Position numbers and translations under genes: made by a program | Notes under the pieces: generated by a model | Seen by the model: only the letters and a program-made list of their open reading frames with translations | What the model was told of the DNA's origin: nothing | The model's database searches: none | Part shown: positions 35,194-43,388 of the stretch, piece by piece | Numbering within the stretch: position 1 is the stretch's first letter | Layout of the letters: every line of letters begins with the position of its first letter | Source of the DNA: Nostoc sp. JL33 | GTDB taxonomy: Bacteria; Cyanobacteriota; Cyanobacteriia; Cyanobacteriales; Nostocaceae | Length of the DNA: 43,426 nt | Assembly: GCF_017114985.1 (NCBI RefSeq) | Contig: NZ_JABXKP010000102.1 | Span: 1-43,426 of the forward strand | Direction: 5' to 3'

Positions 35194-36447
35194 TTAAGCT
35201 CCTTCAGTACGTAGATTCAGACGAACCAGATCGCGAAAGATGGAGATTTGCTGCATAAAGAAAATTGAGCCTGCAATACAAATACTTGCACCAAGGATGA
35301 CAGTATTGCTACTACCAATTTTACTTGCTAGTGCACCAGCTATTAAGTTGCCTATAGGTACTGCACCTGTAGATGCCATAACGTAAAGACCTGTAATTTG
35401 CCCACGATTTTCATCGCTCACCAACAACTGAAGCAAAGTGCGTCCGGCAATTATCTGCAAAATAAAGCCGAAGCCAGCTGCAAATAATGAGAGTAGCGAA
35501 AGCCAGAACATGCGGGATAAGGCAAAGACAATCAAGCTTACTCCCATAAAACCTATGCCCAATGCTAGAACTTTACCCGACTCTAGTACATTGCTACGCT
35601 TGGTTAAATAAATACCACCAGCTAAGGTTCCTAAACTCGAAGCTGTCATCAAGAAGCCGAAGGTGTTAGGGCCGCCTTGCAAAATATCTTTGGCAAAAAT
35701 CGGCCCCAAAGCTAAGTAAAATCCCCAGACGCAACAGACTAAAGCTGAACCAATCAAGACTGATCGAATTGGCAAAAACCCAAAGGCATATTTAAAACTA
35801 GTTTTTAATTCTTCTAAGGGTTTGCGTTTGGGAATGATGCTTTTTCTGGATGTCAGCCGTATTGCTAGGAGGGCAATAATTACAGCGATGTAACTGATGC
35901 TATCAATTAGGAAACATAGCCCCGATCCCAGCGCTACAATTAATAAACCTGCGATCGCAGGGCCTACCATACTCGTCACACTCACCAAGGAAGAGTATAA
36001 GGCAAAGGCATTACCAAGATTTTCCTTACCAACTGTTTCGGGAAGAAATGCCTGTCGAGTCGGAATATCGAAGGCGTTAATAATTCCTTGCAGCACACCA
36101 AGAATTACAATGTACTCGATATTAATCGTACCGCTTAGGGCTAGCCACGTTAGAGCTAAAGACTGAAGCATTCCTAGAATTTGGGCAACTAGTAGAATTT
36201 GGTGACGATTCCAGCGATCGGCAATGATTCCACCCAGAGGAATCAACACAAGTGTGGGAATTTGGCTGGCAAAGCCCACTAGACCAAGTAACCAAGCGGA
36301 ATCGGTGAGGCGATATACTAACCAACTAGTAGCCACTTGAGTCATTGACGTACCAATCAAAGAAATTGCCTGACCTGTATAGTACAGGCGAAAATTTCTG
36401 GAACTAAAAGCACGGATCATGACTTGTGATTTTTTTGATGCTTCCAT
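35194..36447 (-). CDS. Major facilitator superfamily exporter
   Basis: 417 residues with twelve predicted membrane helices. NFRLYYTGQAISLIGTSMTQVATSWLVYRLT starts the first helix pair and IADRWNRHQILL is the MFS A-motif loop (here GGIIADRWNR). The overall pattern matches the MFS_3 group (enterobactin-exporter-like, EntS) that pumps siderophores or drugs outward. The substrate is not predictable. It lies 27 bases after the TauE/SafE gene, same strand, so the two are probably co-transcribed. Confidence 0.9.
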   Translation of the reverse strand: MEASKKSQVMIRAFSSRNFRLYYTGQAISLIGTSMTQVATSWLVYRLTDSAWLLGLVGFASQIPTLVLIPLGGIIADRWNRHQILLVAQILGMLQSLALTWLALSGTINIEYIVILGVLQGIINAFDIPTRQAFLPETVGKENLGNAFALYSSLVSVTSMVGPAIAGLLIVALGSGLCFLIDSISYIAVIIALLAIRLTSRKSIIPKRKPLEELKTSFKYAFGFLPIRSVLIGSALVCCVWGFYLALGPIFAKDILQGGPNTFGFLMTASSLGTLAGGIYLTKRSNVLESGKVLALGIGFMGVSLIVFALSRMFWLSLLSLFAAGFGFILQIIAGRTLLQLLVSDENRGQITGLYVMASTGAVPIGNLIAGALASKIGSSNTVILGASICIAGSIFFMQQISIFRDLVRLNLRTEGA

Positions 36448-36474
36448 ACATCACTCCTGAGTAGTTCCCAGTTC

Positions 36475-37251
36475 TTAACCGTGAATAAAAAAGTAGGCAG
36501 TCATAGTAAAGGCAACAATCATCACAAATTTCCGAATTAAGTGCGGTTCAAGTTGACGAGCATAGTGGGCGCTTAAATAACCACCAACAGAGCCACCGAC
36601 TGCCATCAAAATGGCTTGATGCCAAGCAATCACACCTGCAAAAATAAATGGAACGATCGCAATACCATTGATACAACTCCCTAAAAATGTCTTAAAAGCA
36701 TTCATTTTGTGGATACTTTTGATACCTAAAAATGTCAGAGTTGCCAGCATTAAAATCCCTAAACCTGCGCCAAAGAAACCGCCATAGATTGCGATCGCTA
36801 GTTGAGCCAGTACCAAATTAAACAACGGTACAGATTCCGGTGATGTATTCTGGTTTCGACGCTGCAACCACTTTTTGAAAGGTTCGCCAAAGGTAAATAC
36901 CAGGGTTGCCAGCAACAACAGATAGGGAATCAGCTTTTGAAAAACGTCTGGCGATGTATACAACAAAGCTATTGAGCCAATCATGCCACCAACTAAACTG
37001 ACACTACATAAAAGTAAAAAATCTCGCCGCTCGATGCCCAAATCTTGACGGTATGCTCCAGCACTTGCGAGGGAAGCCACCCATATAGCTGTATTATTCG
37101 TGGCGTTAGCTGCGATCGGGGGTACACCCGTAAAGATGAGAGTTGGAAAGGTGATAAAGCTTCCACCACCCGCTACAGCATTTAGCCCCCCTGCAAGGAA
37201 AGCGGTACTAAACAGAAGTAAGCTATGGAAAAGTGTTAAAGATGGCGGCAT
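36475..37251 (-). CDS. TauE/SafE family sulfite/organosulfur permease (TSUP)
   Basis: 258 residues with about eight membrane helices in two related halves: AGGLNAVAGGGSFITFPTLIFTGVPPIAANATNN at the start, and YGGFFGAGLGILMLATLTFLGI with the matching segment in the second half. TSUP proteins move sulfite, sulfonates or related anions, often outward. First gene of the group with the MFS exporter and the DUF3225 protein. A broken HAD gene lies just upstream on the same strand. Confidence 0.9.
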   Translation of the reverse strand: MPPSLTLFHSLLLFSTAFLAGGLNAVAGGGSFITFPTLIFTGVPPIAANATNNTAIWVASLASAGAYRQDLGIERRDFLLLCSVSLVGGMIGSIALLYTSPDVFQKLIPYLLLLATLVFTFGEPFKKWLQRRNQNTSPESVPLFNLVLAQLAIAIYGGFFGAGLGILMLATLTFLGIKSIHKMNAFKTFLGSCINGIAIVPFIFAGVIAWHQAILMAVGGSVGGYLSAHYARQLEPHLIRKFVMIVAFTMTAYFFIHG

Positions 37252-37278
37252 TATTTACGAATTATTAATCTGGGAATA

Positions 37279-37770
37279 TCACTTGGAGAATGGGCAATCT
37301 AAATCAGCACCATGAGCTTTCAATTCCTCCTCAGTTCCATAGCCATAGGTAACACCAATTGAACCAATGTGATGGTGCTTGGCTCCAATGATGTCATGGG
37401 AGCGTTAGCGTTCGCGGAGCGTCTCGTAGAGAAGCTTAACGAAGTTATCGCCTACCATCACCACAGTAGAGGGTAAAAGTTTTTCTGTTAATAAAATATG
37501 GTGAATTAAGTCACCTTTTATGCTCCGCGTTGCGTCAAGTTCACTACCATAAACACCATCAAAAAGCAACGATAAGCCAAAATATTCAATAATTTGCGTT
37601 GCATAAATATATGGTTTAGAAGTCGCAACAAAAGTTTTACAACCAGCAAAACGAATTACTATTGTTTTATTTTAGGTATCCTCAACTAATTTTCTCATGA
37701 TTTGAAGAATACTTAACACAGCCAATTACTGTTACTAATTTCAGCAATTACCTCTGGGTAAGCCACTTTT
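37279..37770 (-). pseudogene. Broken HAD-family hydrolase (phosphoglycolate-phosphatase-like)
   Basis: Leftward translation gives RFAGCKTFVATSKPYIYA, then TQIIEYFGLSLLFDGVYGSEL, KGDLIHHILL and VVMVGD, followed after an interruption by SHDIIGAKHHHIGSIGVTYGYGTEEELKAHGAD and a stop at 37279. This is the cap/core C-terminal two-thirds of a GPH-type HAD hydrolase. About 47 bases at 37400-37446, holding the GCGTTCGCGGAGCGTCTCG repeat, split the GD-x-x-HDI motif and bring a stop codon. The part upstream of 37680 is also degraded (YPEVIAEI survives in another frame), and the catalytic DxD N-terminus is missing. Confidence 0.75.
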
Positions 37771-37818
37771 ATATAGTACATAAATACTGCTAAATAGCGA
37801 TGCCTGCGGCGAGCGAAG

Positions 37819-38214
37819 CTATCGCACTGTGCCAGTTGCGTAAGTCCTGTGCGATCCACCGCTCACTTGCATGAGTGCCAAAGTTCTACCTTGAGTCGGG
37901 CGCATCGCTCCCATAGTCAGGGGAATCCAATCAATCTGGTTTTTCATAATGCCAGAAATCTGGCCGTGCAACTCTGGGGTAGACCAGACTTGCCCTTCTG
38001 ACCACAGGCTTAATTCGCGCAACTCCTGCACCTTTGGGTGGCTGTCAGGTACGCTGCCGTAAATCGGCAGTTCGCGTGGATCGAAAAACTTTACCTCTGC
38101 GCCAAATTCTTCAATGATGCGTGCTGCTTCCTCTGCCAAGAGGCGGCTATAAGAACGCTCACGCAGGGAACCATATAAAAACAAAATTCTGGGGGGATAC
38201 TCAAATGTCGTCAT
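37819..38214 (-). CDS. arsH: Truncated ArsH (NADPH-FMN reductase, organoarsenical oxidase)
   Basis: 131 residues, against roughly 210-230 for complete ArsH. RILFLYGSLRERSYSRLLAEEAARI is the flavin phosphate loop, ELSLWSEGQVWSTPELHG and IMKNQIDWIPL follow as in ArsH, and the protein breaks off after MQVSGGS, where ArsH normally continues. The tail HRTYATGTVR is encoded by a mobile-repeat end (AGGACTTACGCAA, 37836-37848). The flavin-binding half remains but the C-terminal dimer helices are gone, so it is probably non-functional. Start overlaps a remnant reading frame by ATGA. Confidence 0.8.
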   Translation of the reverse strand: MTTFEYPPRILFLYGSLRERSYSRLLAEEAARIIEEFGAEVKFFDPRELPIYGSVPDSHPKVQELRELSLWSEGQVWSTPELHGQISGIMKNQIDWIPLTMGAMRPTQGRTLALMQVSGGSHRTYATGTVR

Positions 38215-38291
38215 GGTAATTGCTTATTTTCCTCCAACTCTCGCAAAAAGGTGCTTTGGGTTTCTCGCAATTCGACATCAGGATTTGCGTG
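38211..38291 (-). pseudogene. 3' remnant of an unidentified gene between arsC and arsH
   Basis: In a frame different from arsC, codons from about 38291 to a TGA at 38211-38213 read HANPDVELRETQSTFLRELE then ENKQLP. The TGA overlaps the arsH ATG as ATGA, the mark of an operon gene coupled to arsH. Nothing upstream of it remains in frame. It may be the end of a deleted arsenic gene (arsI occurs in some Nostoc operons), but identity is a guess. Confidence 0.45.
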
Positions 38292-38688
38292 TTGGATTTT
38301 CTATATACTCAATCAATTGAGTCACCCGTTCTTTAATCTCATCCCGGACTCTCGGAAAAATTTCCGGTTGTTCTGCTGGATCATCTAATTGCCAGTCTTC
38401 AAATACTTCTCGCACAACCCACTCTGGCGGCAAATTCACGCCACAGCCACACAAAGAAATCACTACATCAAAGTCTTGCGCTTGGAAATCACTCAGGGGT
38501 TTGGAGTGTTGATCGGTAATATCGATACAAATTTCTTTCATGGTTGCGATTGCCTCTGGTCTGACTTGACTTGCTTCTAAGCCTGAGCTAATCACTTCAA
38601 TTTTTCCCTTACCAAGGGTTTTAGCAAAGCCTTCCGCCATTTGGGAACGCGCAGAATTCTTTTTGCAGACAAACATCACACGTTTCAT
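38278..38688 (-). CDS. arsC: Arsenate reductase, glutathione/glutaredoxin-linked cyanobacterial type
   Basis: 136 residues. VCKKNSARS gives the low-molecular-weight phosphatase loop with catalytic C8 and R14; LCGCGVNLP holds C80 and C82. This trio is that of Synechocystis ArsC, which has a phosphatase fold but recycles with glutathione and glutaredoxin. It reduces arsenate to arsenite for export by the neighbouring ACR3 pump. Second in the leftward operon, 31 bases after acr3, with a GGAGG-like ribosome site (reverse of CCTCC at 38698-38702). Confidence 0.93.
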   Translation of the reverse strand: MKRVMFVCKKNSARSQMAEGFAKTLGKGKIEVISSGLEASQVRPEAIATMKEICIDITDQHSKPLSDFQAQDFDVVISLCGCGVNLPPEWVVREVFEDWQLDDPAEQPEIFPRVRDEIKERVTQLIEYIENPTRKS

Positions 38689-38719
38689 GGTTCAATTCCT
38701 CCGAATAATCTGAGTAAAT

Positions 38720-39784
38720 TTAAAAGGTTTTCGATTCAGATGGCAAAAAATAACGTTTTTCAAACCAGAAAGCAACATTAACAAGACCAATCAACACAGG
38801 CACTTCCACCAGAGGCCCAACAACGGCAGCAAAAGCAACACCCGAATTAATGCCAAACACTGCGATCGCAACTGCGATCGCAAGTTCAAAATTATTTCCG
38901 GCGGCTGTAAACGCTACACTTGCGGCTCTAGAATAGTCTGTCTTAATCCGCCAAGCCATGTAAAAGCTAACTAGAAACATGATCACGAAGTAGATGATCA
39001 TTGGAATTGCAATTTTTACCACATCTAAGGGTATCTGAACGATCAAATTCCCTTTCAAGCTGAACATAACGACGATTGTAAATAACAGAGCAATCAGCGT
39101 GATCGGGCTAATTTTAGCCACAAATTCCTCATGATACCACTGCTTGCTTTTCACCTTTACTAAGAACAAACGAGTGAAAAATCCAGCTAAAAAGGGAATA
39201 CCGAGATAGATAAACACACTTTCAGCAATCTCAGCAATGCTGACATTAACAACACTGCCTTGTAACCCGAATAGTGGCGGCAGTACAGTGATAAAGAACC
39301 ATGCATAAGGGCTATAAAAGATGACTTGAAAGATACTGTTAAAGGCAACTAATCCAGCCGTATATTCTGTATTACCTCGTGCCAAGTCACTCCACACAAC
39401 TACCATTGCAATACAACGAGCTAATCCAATCAGAATCAATCCTGTCATGTATTCTGGATAACCGTGTAAAAAGGTAGCCGCCAGCGCAAACATCAGAATT
39501 GGCCCAATGATCCAATTCTGAATTAGTGACACACCAAGAATTTTTCCGTTGCGAAATACATCCCCTAATTCTTCGTATCGCACTTTCGCTAAGGGCGGGT
39601 ACATCATCAGAATTAACCCAATGGCGATCGGTATATTGGTTGTTCCTACTTGAAACTGGTTGATAAAGGCTTCTACTCCAGGAAAGAAATAGCCCAGACC
39701 AACGCCGATAGCCATTGCTAAAAAAATCCACAAGGTCAGGAAGCGGTCAATAAAGGAGAGGCGTTTTGAAGTCTTTTTGTTCAT
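38720..39784 (-). CDS. acr3: Arsenite efflux transporter ACR3 family
   Basis: 354 residues with ten membrane helices. GLARCIAMVVVWSDLARG carries the conserved cysteine C124 in helix 4 needed for As(III) transport; PYAWFFI, FFTRLF and AAGNNFELAIAVAIAVFGI are the other ACR3 signatures. It exports arsenite with a proton gradient. It is preceded by arsR and followed by arsC in the same direction. The gap to arsR (107 bases) contains repeat/palindrome sequences that probably form an ArsR operator. Confidence 0.93.
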   Translation of the reverse strand: MNKKTSKRLSFIDRFLTLWIFLAMAIGVGLGYFFPGVEAFINQFQVGTTNIPIAIGLILMMYPPLAKVRYEELGDVFRNGKILGVSLIQNWIIGPILMFALAATFLHGYPEYMTGLILIGLARCIAMVVVWSDLARGNTEYTAGLVAFNSIFQVIFYSPYAWFFITVLPPLFGLQGSVVNVSIAEIAESVFIYLGIPFLAGFFTRLFLVKVKSKQWYHEEFVAKISPITLIALLFTIVVMFSLKGNLIVQIPLDVVKIAIPMIIYFVIMFLVSFYMAWRIKTDYSRAASVAFTAAGNNFELAIAVAIAVFGINSGVAFAAVVGPLVEVPVLIGLVNVAFWFEKRYFLPSESKTF

Positions 39785-39817
39785 TGACCTAATATCAAGA
39801 GCATATTTATATCATTT

Positions 39818-39884
39818 CAAAAAAAATTGATTTGTCAATCCGTATATAACTATAAGTAAACAAAACATTACAAAAAAAATTGAT
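39818..39884 (-). promoter_or_regulatory. Candidate ArsR operator region before acr3
   Basis: Two exact copies of CAAAAAAAATTGAT (39818-39831 and 39871-39884) lie 53 bases apart. The first overlaps the palindrome ATTGA-TTTG-TCAAT (39826-39839). ArsR/SmtB repressors bind AT-rich dyads of this shape. The location between arsR and acr3 suggests a second, internal control point for the pump. No direct proof. Confidence 0.5.
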
Positions 39885-39890
39885 GAATTT

Positions 39891-40220
39891 TTAAGGCTCG
39901 CAGGGGGGACGAATAGGCAATATTGGGCTAAAGCGGCGAAATTCTGCTAAATACTGTTCTAGGGCAACAAACTGCGGCAGATTGAGGCTGTAGTAAATCC
40001 AGCGCCCTTCTTGACGAGCGCGAACCAAACCCGCTTCTTTCAAGGTTTTAAGGTGAAAAGACAGTTTAGACTGAGTGGTTCCCAGGTGGTCGCACAGGTC
40101 ACACACGCATAGTTCTTGAGAGCGCAGCAGTTCTAATACCTTAATCCGTAGGGGGTCAGACAGGGCATGGAAGCCAGCAGCGATCGTATCAGGAGTGAAG
40201 GTGCTATTAGAAGCCATCAA
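39891..40220 (-). CDS. arsR: ArsR-family arsenite-responsive repressor
   Basis: 109 residues. A winged helix-turn-helix (TTQSKLSFHLKTLKEAGLVRARQEGRWIYYSLN) follows ELCVCDLC (36-43), the As(III)-binding motif with C38, C40 and C43 on helix 3. Arsenite binding releases the repressor from DNA. First gene of the operon arsR-acr3-arsC-arsH, with an alternative start one residue later (MASN). A GC-rich C-terminal tail (IRPPCEP) contains one more cysteine. Confidence 0.93.
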   Translation of the reverse strand: MMASNSTFTPDTIAAGFHALSDPLRIKVLELLRSQELCVCDLCDHLGTTQSKLSFHLKTLKEAGLVRARQEGRWIYYSLNLPQFVALEQYLAEFRRFSPILPIRPPCEP

Positions 40221-40316
40221 CTTTTCTTGAAGTATTTCTTTATGGTAAAGTCTAAATGATGGGTTAACAATCTCTCTGTTCTTCCTCTTGTTTTGGCTAA
40301 GGTATTGTTGAGGAGA

Positions 40317-41285
40317 TTATATTGAACTAGCAGTCTCCCTAGCAGCTTCTCGCAGTCGCTCCACATCGCGCATCGGTGGCGCACCAAAAAGCCGCTTGTA
40401 CTCCCGGTTAAAATGCGAGGCATCGTCATAACCCACGCGGTAGGCAGCACTGGTAGCATCAAGCTTTTCCCCCAGCATCAGACGGCGGGCCTCCTGGAGC
40501 CGCAGTTGCTTTTGGTACTGCAAGGGACTCATTGCAGTGACAGACTTGAAGTGATGGTGAAAGCCCGATACACTCATTCCCATTTCTCGGGCGATGTTTT
40601 CAATCTTGATCGGCTCGTTAAAGTCTTTACGAAGTCGCTCGACGGCTCTGGCGATGTGGTAAGTGTAGCCACCGAGAACTGCAATATGACGGAGCCGATT
40701 ACCTTGCTCTCCCATCAAAAGTCGGTAAATGATTTCCCGCTTAATCAGTGGTGCGAGAACATGAGCTTCAGCAGGGGAATCTAAAAGCCTGACGAGCCGC
40801 ACTACAGCGTCCAACAGATTTGCATTCAACGGACTTACGTCAATAGCTTTCACATCAGCAGGGCTGCGCGATGAGGGATACCCAGCCTCGACCATCACTG
40901 AACCAACAAGGGTGGGGTCAAGATCGAGGCGAAGGCTAAGGTACGGTTGCCCCTTTGACGCTTCCAGAATTTGGCTGATAATTGGCAGTTCGACCGTAGC
41001 AAGCAGATAATGCATTGGGTCGTACTGATAGCGATCGCTGCCCAGAAAAACTTCTTTGCTGCCCTGAGCAATCACACAAAAGGCAGGGATAGAGACACTA
41101 TGAATACATTCCGAAGGCGAGGAGGCGCGGTTGAAGTGCAAACCTTTGAGCGGCTCAATCGTCCCATCATGGGGAATAGCCTGGGCAATCAGCTCTTTGA
41201 GTTCGTCTCTGTTGGCTTGCGCTCTCTCTGCTTCGCGCTTTGCCTGCGGGTCGTTCATTAAATCGATCGTTTTGGCAGCGTTCAT
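40317..41285 (-). CDS. AraC-family transcriptional regulator with AraC_N cupin domain
   Basis: From the ATG at 41285, 322 residues; a later ATG (MNDPQAK) is also possible. The N-terminal half (HFNRASSPSECIHSVSIPAFCVIAQGSKEVFLGSDRYQYDPMHYLLATVELPI) is the AraC_N domain, the C-terminal half has two helix-turn-helix units with VSGFHHHFKSVTAMSPLQYQKQLRLQEARRLM and VGYDDASHFNREYKRLFGAPP. Regulators of this type often control divergent oxidoreductase genes. Here it faces the cupin-SDR-SDR cluster across about 210 bases and is a good candidate for its regulator. It is richer in GC than the ars genes, fitting joint transfer. Confidence 0.9.
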   Translation of the reverse strand: MNAAKTIDLMNDPQAKREAERAQANRDELKELIAQAIPHDGTIEPLKGLHFNRASSPSECIHSVSIPAFCVIAQGSKEVFLGSDRYQYDPMHYLLATVELPIISQILEASKGQPYLSLRLDLDPTLVGSVMVEAGYPSSRSPADVKAIDVSPLNANLLDAVVRLVRLLDSPAEAHVLAPLIKREIIYRLLMGEQGNRLRHIAVLGGYTYHIARAVERLRKDFNEPIKIENIAREMGMSVSGFHHHFKSVTAMSPLQYQKQLRLQEARRLMLGEKLDATSAAYRVGYDDASHFNREYKRLFGAPPMRDVERLREAARETASSI

Positions 41286-41494
41286 TTCTAAGTTTGCAGG
41301 ATTGTACAACAATCTTAGACGATCGTCCTATTGCTTGCCCTTGAGGATTCTTAGAATGAAGCTAAAGCAATAAAAAATGATTTCGGCTTCTTGTAAACAT
41401 TCTGGATTTTTATTCAAGATAAAACTCAGTTTTGATTGGTCAAGAGACTTGCCTACTAGCCATCGAAAAGGCATCAAGTAAAGGAATTAAGAAA

Positions 41495-41890
41495 ATGGAC
41501 ATTAAAAAAAGTGGCTCACAGCCTTCCGCCAAAGGGCAGGCTGATTATTTTACTGGCACTGTCCGCGTTGACCCCCTGTTCGAGGCACACGATCCAGCAC
41601 GCACGTCTGGTGCCAGTGTCACGTTTGAGCCTGGTGCTAGGACAGCATGGCATACTCACCCGTTGGGACAAACCCTGCTTGTGACAGCTGGCTGTGGCCT
41701 CGTACAGCGCTGGGGCGGCTCGATCGAGGAAATTCGACCGGGGGACGCGATCTGGATCTCGCCGGGTGAGAAGCATTGGCACGGTGCTACAGCAACCACG
41801 GCGATGACACACATCGCCATTCAGGAATGGCTTGATGGTAAGCCTGTGGACTGGCTGGAGCATGTCAGCGACGAACAATACAGCGTTTGA
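41495..41890 (+). CDS. Single-domain cupin, mandelonitrile-lyase-like
   Basis: From the ATG at 41495, 131 residues; AAGGAA lies 8 bases upstream and the longer ORF start at 41432 is not protein-like. GARTAWHTHPLGQTLLVTAGCGLVQRWGG and EIRPGDAIWISPGEKHWHGATATTAMTHIAIQE are both cupin motifs, with His-x-His, Gln and the later His pair as metal ligands. Close relatives are annotated as cupin or carboxymuconolactone-decarboxylase-linked proteins and sit with SDR and AraC genes in proteobacteria. Enzyme role is unproven. Codon use is GC-rich. Confidence 0.9.
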   Translation: MDIKKSGSQPSAKGQADYFTGTVRVDPLFEAHDPARTSGASVTFEPGARTAWHTHPLGQTLLVTAGCGLVQRWGGSIEEIRPGDAIWISPGEKHWHGATATTAMTHIAIQEWLDGKPVDWLEHVSDEQYSV

Positions 41891-41917
41891 TTAAGTCCGA
41901 GTCAAAGGAAAATAATT

Positions 41918-42754
41918 ATGAACAAAGTCTGGTTTATCACAGGCGCCGGCAGCGGCATTGGCACCGGAACCGCCAAGGCGGCATTGCAGGCTGGCGATCG
42001 TGTAGTCGCCACCGGCCGAAACCTCGACAAAGTGCGTAATGCCTTGCGCGATGTTGCAAGCGAGAATCTGGCATTTGTCCAGTTGGACGTTGCGGACGAG
42101 GTACAGGCGAAAACAGCCGTAGAGGAGGCGGTGAAGCGCTTCGGTCATATCGACGTTTTGGTTAACAATGCGGGCTACAGCCTGCTTGGTAATTTTGAAG
42201 AGATGACCACAGCCGAGATCGAACGCCAGTTCGCTACGAACTTCTATGGTGTGGTGTACGTCATGCGCGCGGTGCTGCCGGTTATGCGTCAGCAGCGCTC
42301 GGGCTACATCATCAACATCAGCTCCGTTGCTGGCGTTGTCGGGTTTAAGCACTGTGCCGCCTACGCCGCATCGAAGTTCGCGGTCGAGGGCATCTCGCTA
42401 TCGGTCGCGGTCGAGGTCGAGGGGTTCGGCATTAAGATGACGGTCGTCGAACCTGGCTTCTTCCGCACAGACCTTCTGAACGACCAGAATGTTAGATGGC
42501 CCAGCAACGCCATCGAAGACTATGCCGCCGAGGGCAATGTCCAGGAAACGTGGTCGGCCTACAACGGTACGCAGCAGGGTGATCCGGCAAAGTTGGGCGA
42601 TGCTCTGGTCAAAATCGCCGGAATGGAGAATCCGCCGAAGCTGTTCGTTGCCGGCAGCGACGCCCTCGCGGCGATCGCGTCGGCTGTCGAGGAACGGTTG
42701 CAGGCGACGCGCGCCAATGAAGAGCTATCGAAATCAACAGACGGTTCGTTCTAG
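41918..42754 (+). CDS. Short-chain dehydrogenase/reductase (first copy)
   Basis: 278 residues. TGAGSGIG (8-15) binds NAD(P), NNAG follows at about 84, ISS holds the active serine, and YAASK the catalytic Tyr-x3-Lys. VVEPGFFRTDLL is the usual post-catalytic loop of classical SDRs. AAGGA at 41905 precedes the ATG by a good distance. It lies 28 bases after the cupin gene. Substrate unknown; such genes in the AraC-cupin setting are stress or xenobiotic linked. GC content is about 57 percent by eye, well above the cyanobacterial background. Confidence 0.93.
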   Translation: MNKVWFITGAGSGIGTGTAKAALQAGDRVVATGRNLDKVRNALRDVASENLAFVQLDVADEVQAKTAVEEAVKRFGHIDVLVNNAGYSLLGNFEEMTTAEIERQFATNFYGVVYVMRAVLPVMRQQRSGYIINISSVAGVVGFKHCAAYAASKFAVEGISLSVAVEVEGFGIKMTVVEPGFFRTDLLNDQNVRWPSNAIEDYAAEGNVQETWSAYNGTQQGDPAKLGDALVKIAGMENPPKLFVAGSDALAAIASAVEERLQATRANEELSKSTDGSF

Positions 42755-42863
42755 CGATCGCACAAGAAGCATCATCATCAAATCTACCGACCTGCAACAC
42801 TTCACAAATTTGCACAGTCAGAAAAGTCCTACATGCAAAACAAAGGTTTTAAGGAGAAAAATA

Positions 42864-43388
42864 GTGACGACGAACGAGAATGGAAAGTATACAGGAAAAG
42901 TTGCGTTTGTAACCGGAGCAGCGAACGGCATCGGTCGAGCTACGGCGCTGGCATTTGCCCGTGAGGGCGCTAATGTAGTGGTCGCCGACGTTTCAGAACA
43001 GGGCAATCAAGAAACGGCACGCACGATCGAAGAACTCGGCGGACGAGCGATCGCCGTCAAGTGCAACGTAACGGAAGCCGAGGATGTGAAGGCGGCTCTT
43101 GCCAAGACCATCGAGACCTTCGGGCGGTTGGACTTTGCTTTTAATAACGCTGGTGTGGAGCAGAAAAATACAGCAACAGCGGAAATCGAAGAGGAAGAGT
43201 GGGATCGGATCGTAGACATCGACCTGCGCGGCGTTTTTCTGTGCATGAAGTATGAAATTCCGCTGCTACTCAAGCAAGGGGGCGGCGCGATCGTGAACAC
43301 ATCATCGGGCGCTGGGGTCATAGGCATCAAGGGCGGAGCCGCATACACCGCCGCAAAACACGGCGTGATCGCAATACTTTTCGGTTAA
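42864..43388 (+). pseudogene. Second SDR gene, interrupted by an insertion element
   Basis: A GTG start at 42864 is supported by AAGGAG at 42851-42856. The protein runs TTNENGKYTGKVAFVTGAANGIGRATALAFA, has FNNAGVEQ, NTSSGAG and YTAAKHGVI, and then changes to AILFG and stops. Normal SDRs continue 80-90 residues beyond the YxxxK motif. The break falls exactly where the CAATACTTTTCGGTTAAGG terminal repeat begins (43372). The Rossmann fold lacks its last strands and substrate loop, so the product should be inactive. Confidence 0.88.

Noticed and set aside
40217..40462. 81-codon ORF with an arginine-rich sequence
   Set aside because: Shadow of the AraC-family gene on the same strand in another frame.
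42489..42863. Upstream extension of the second SDR frame
   Set aside because: It overlaps the first SDR gene in another frame; the GTG at 42864 with AAGGAG is the real start.
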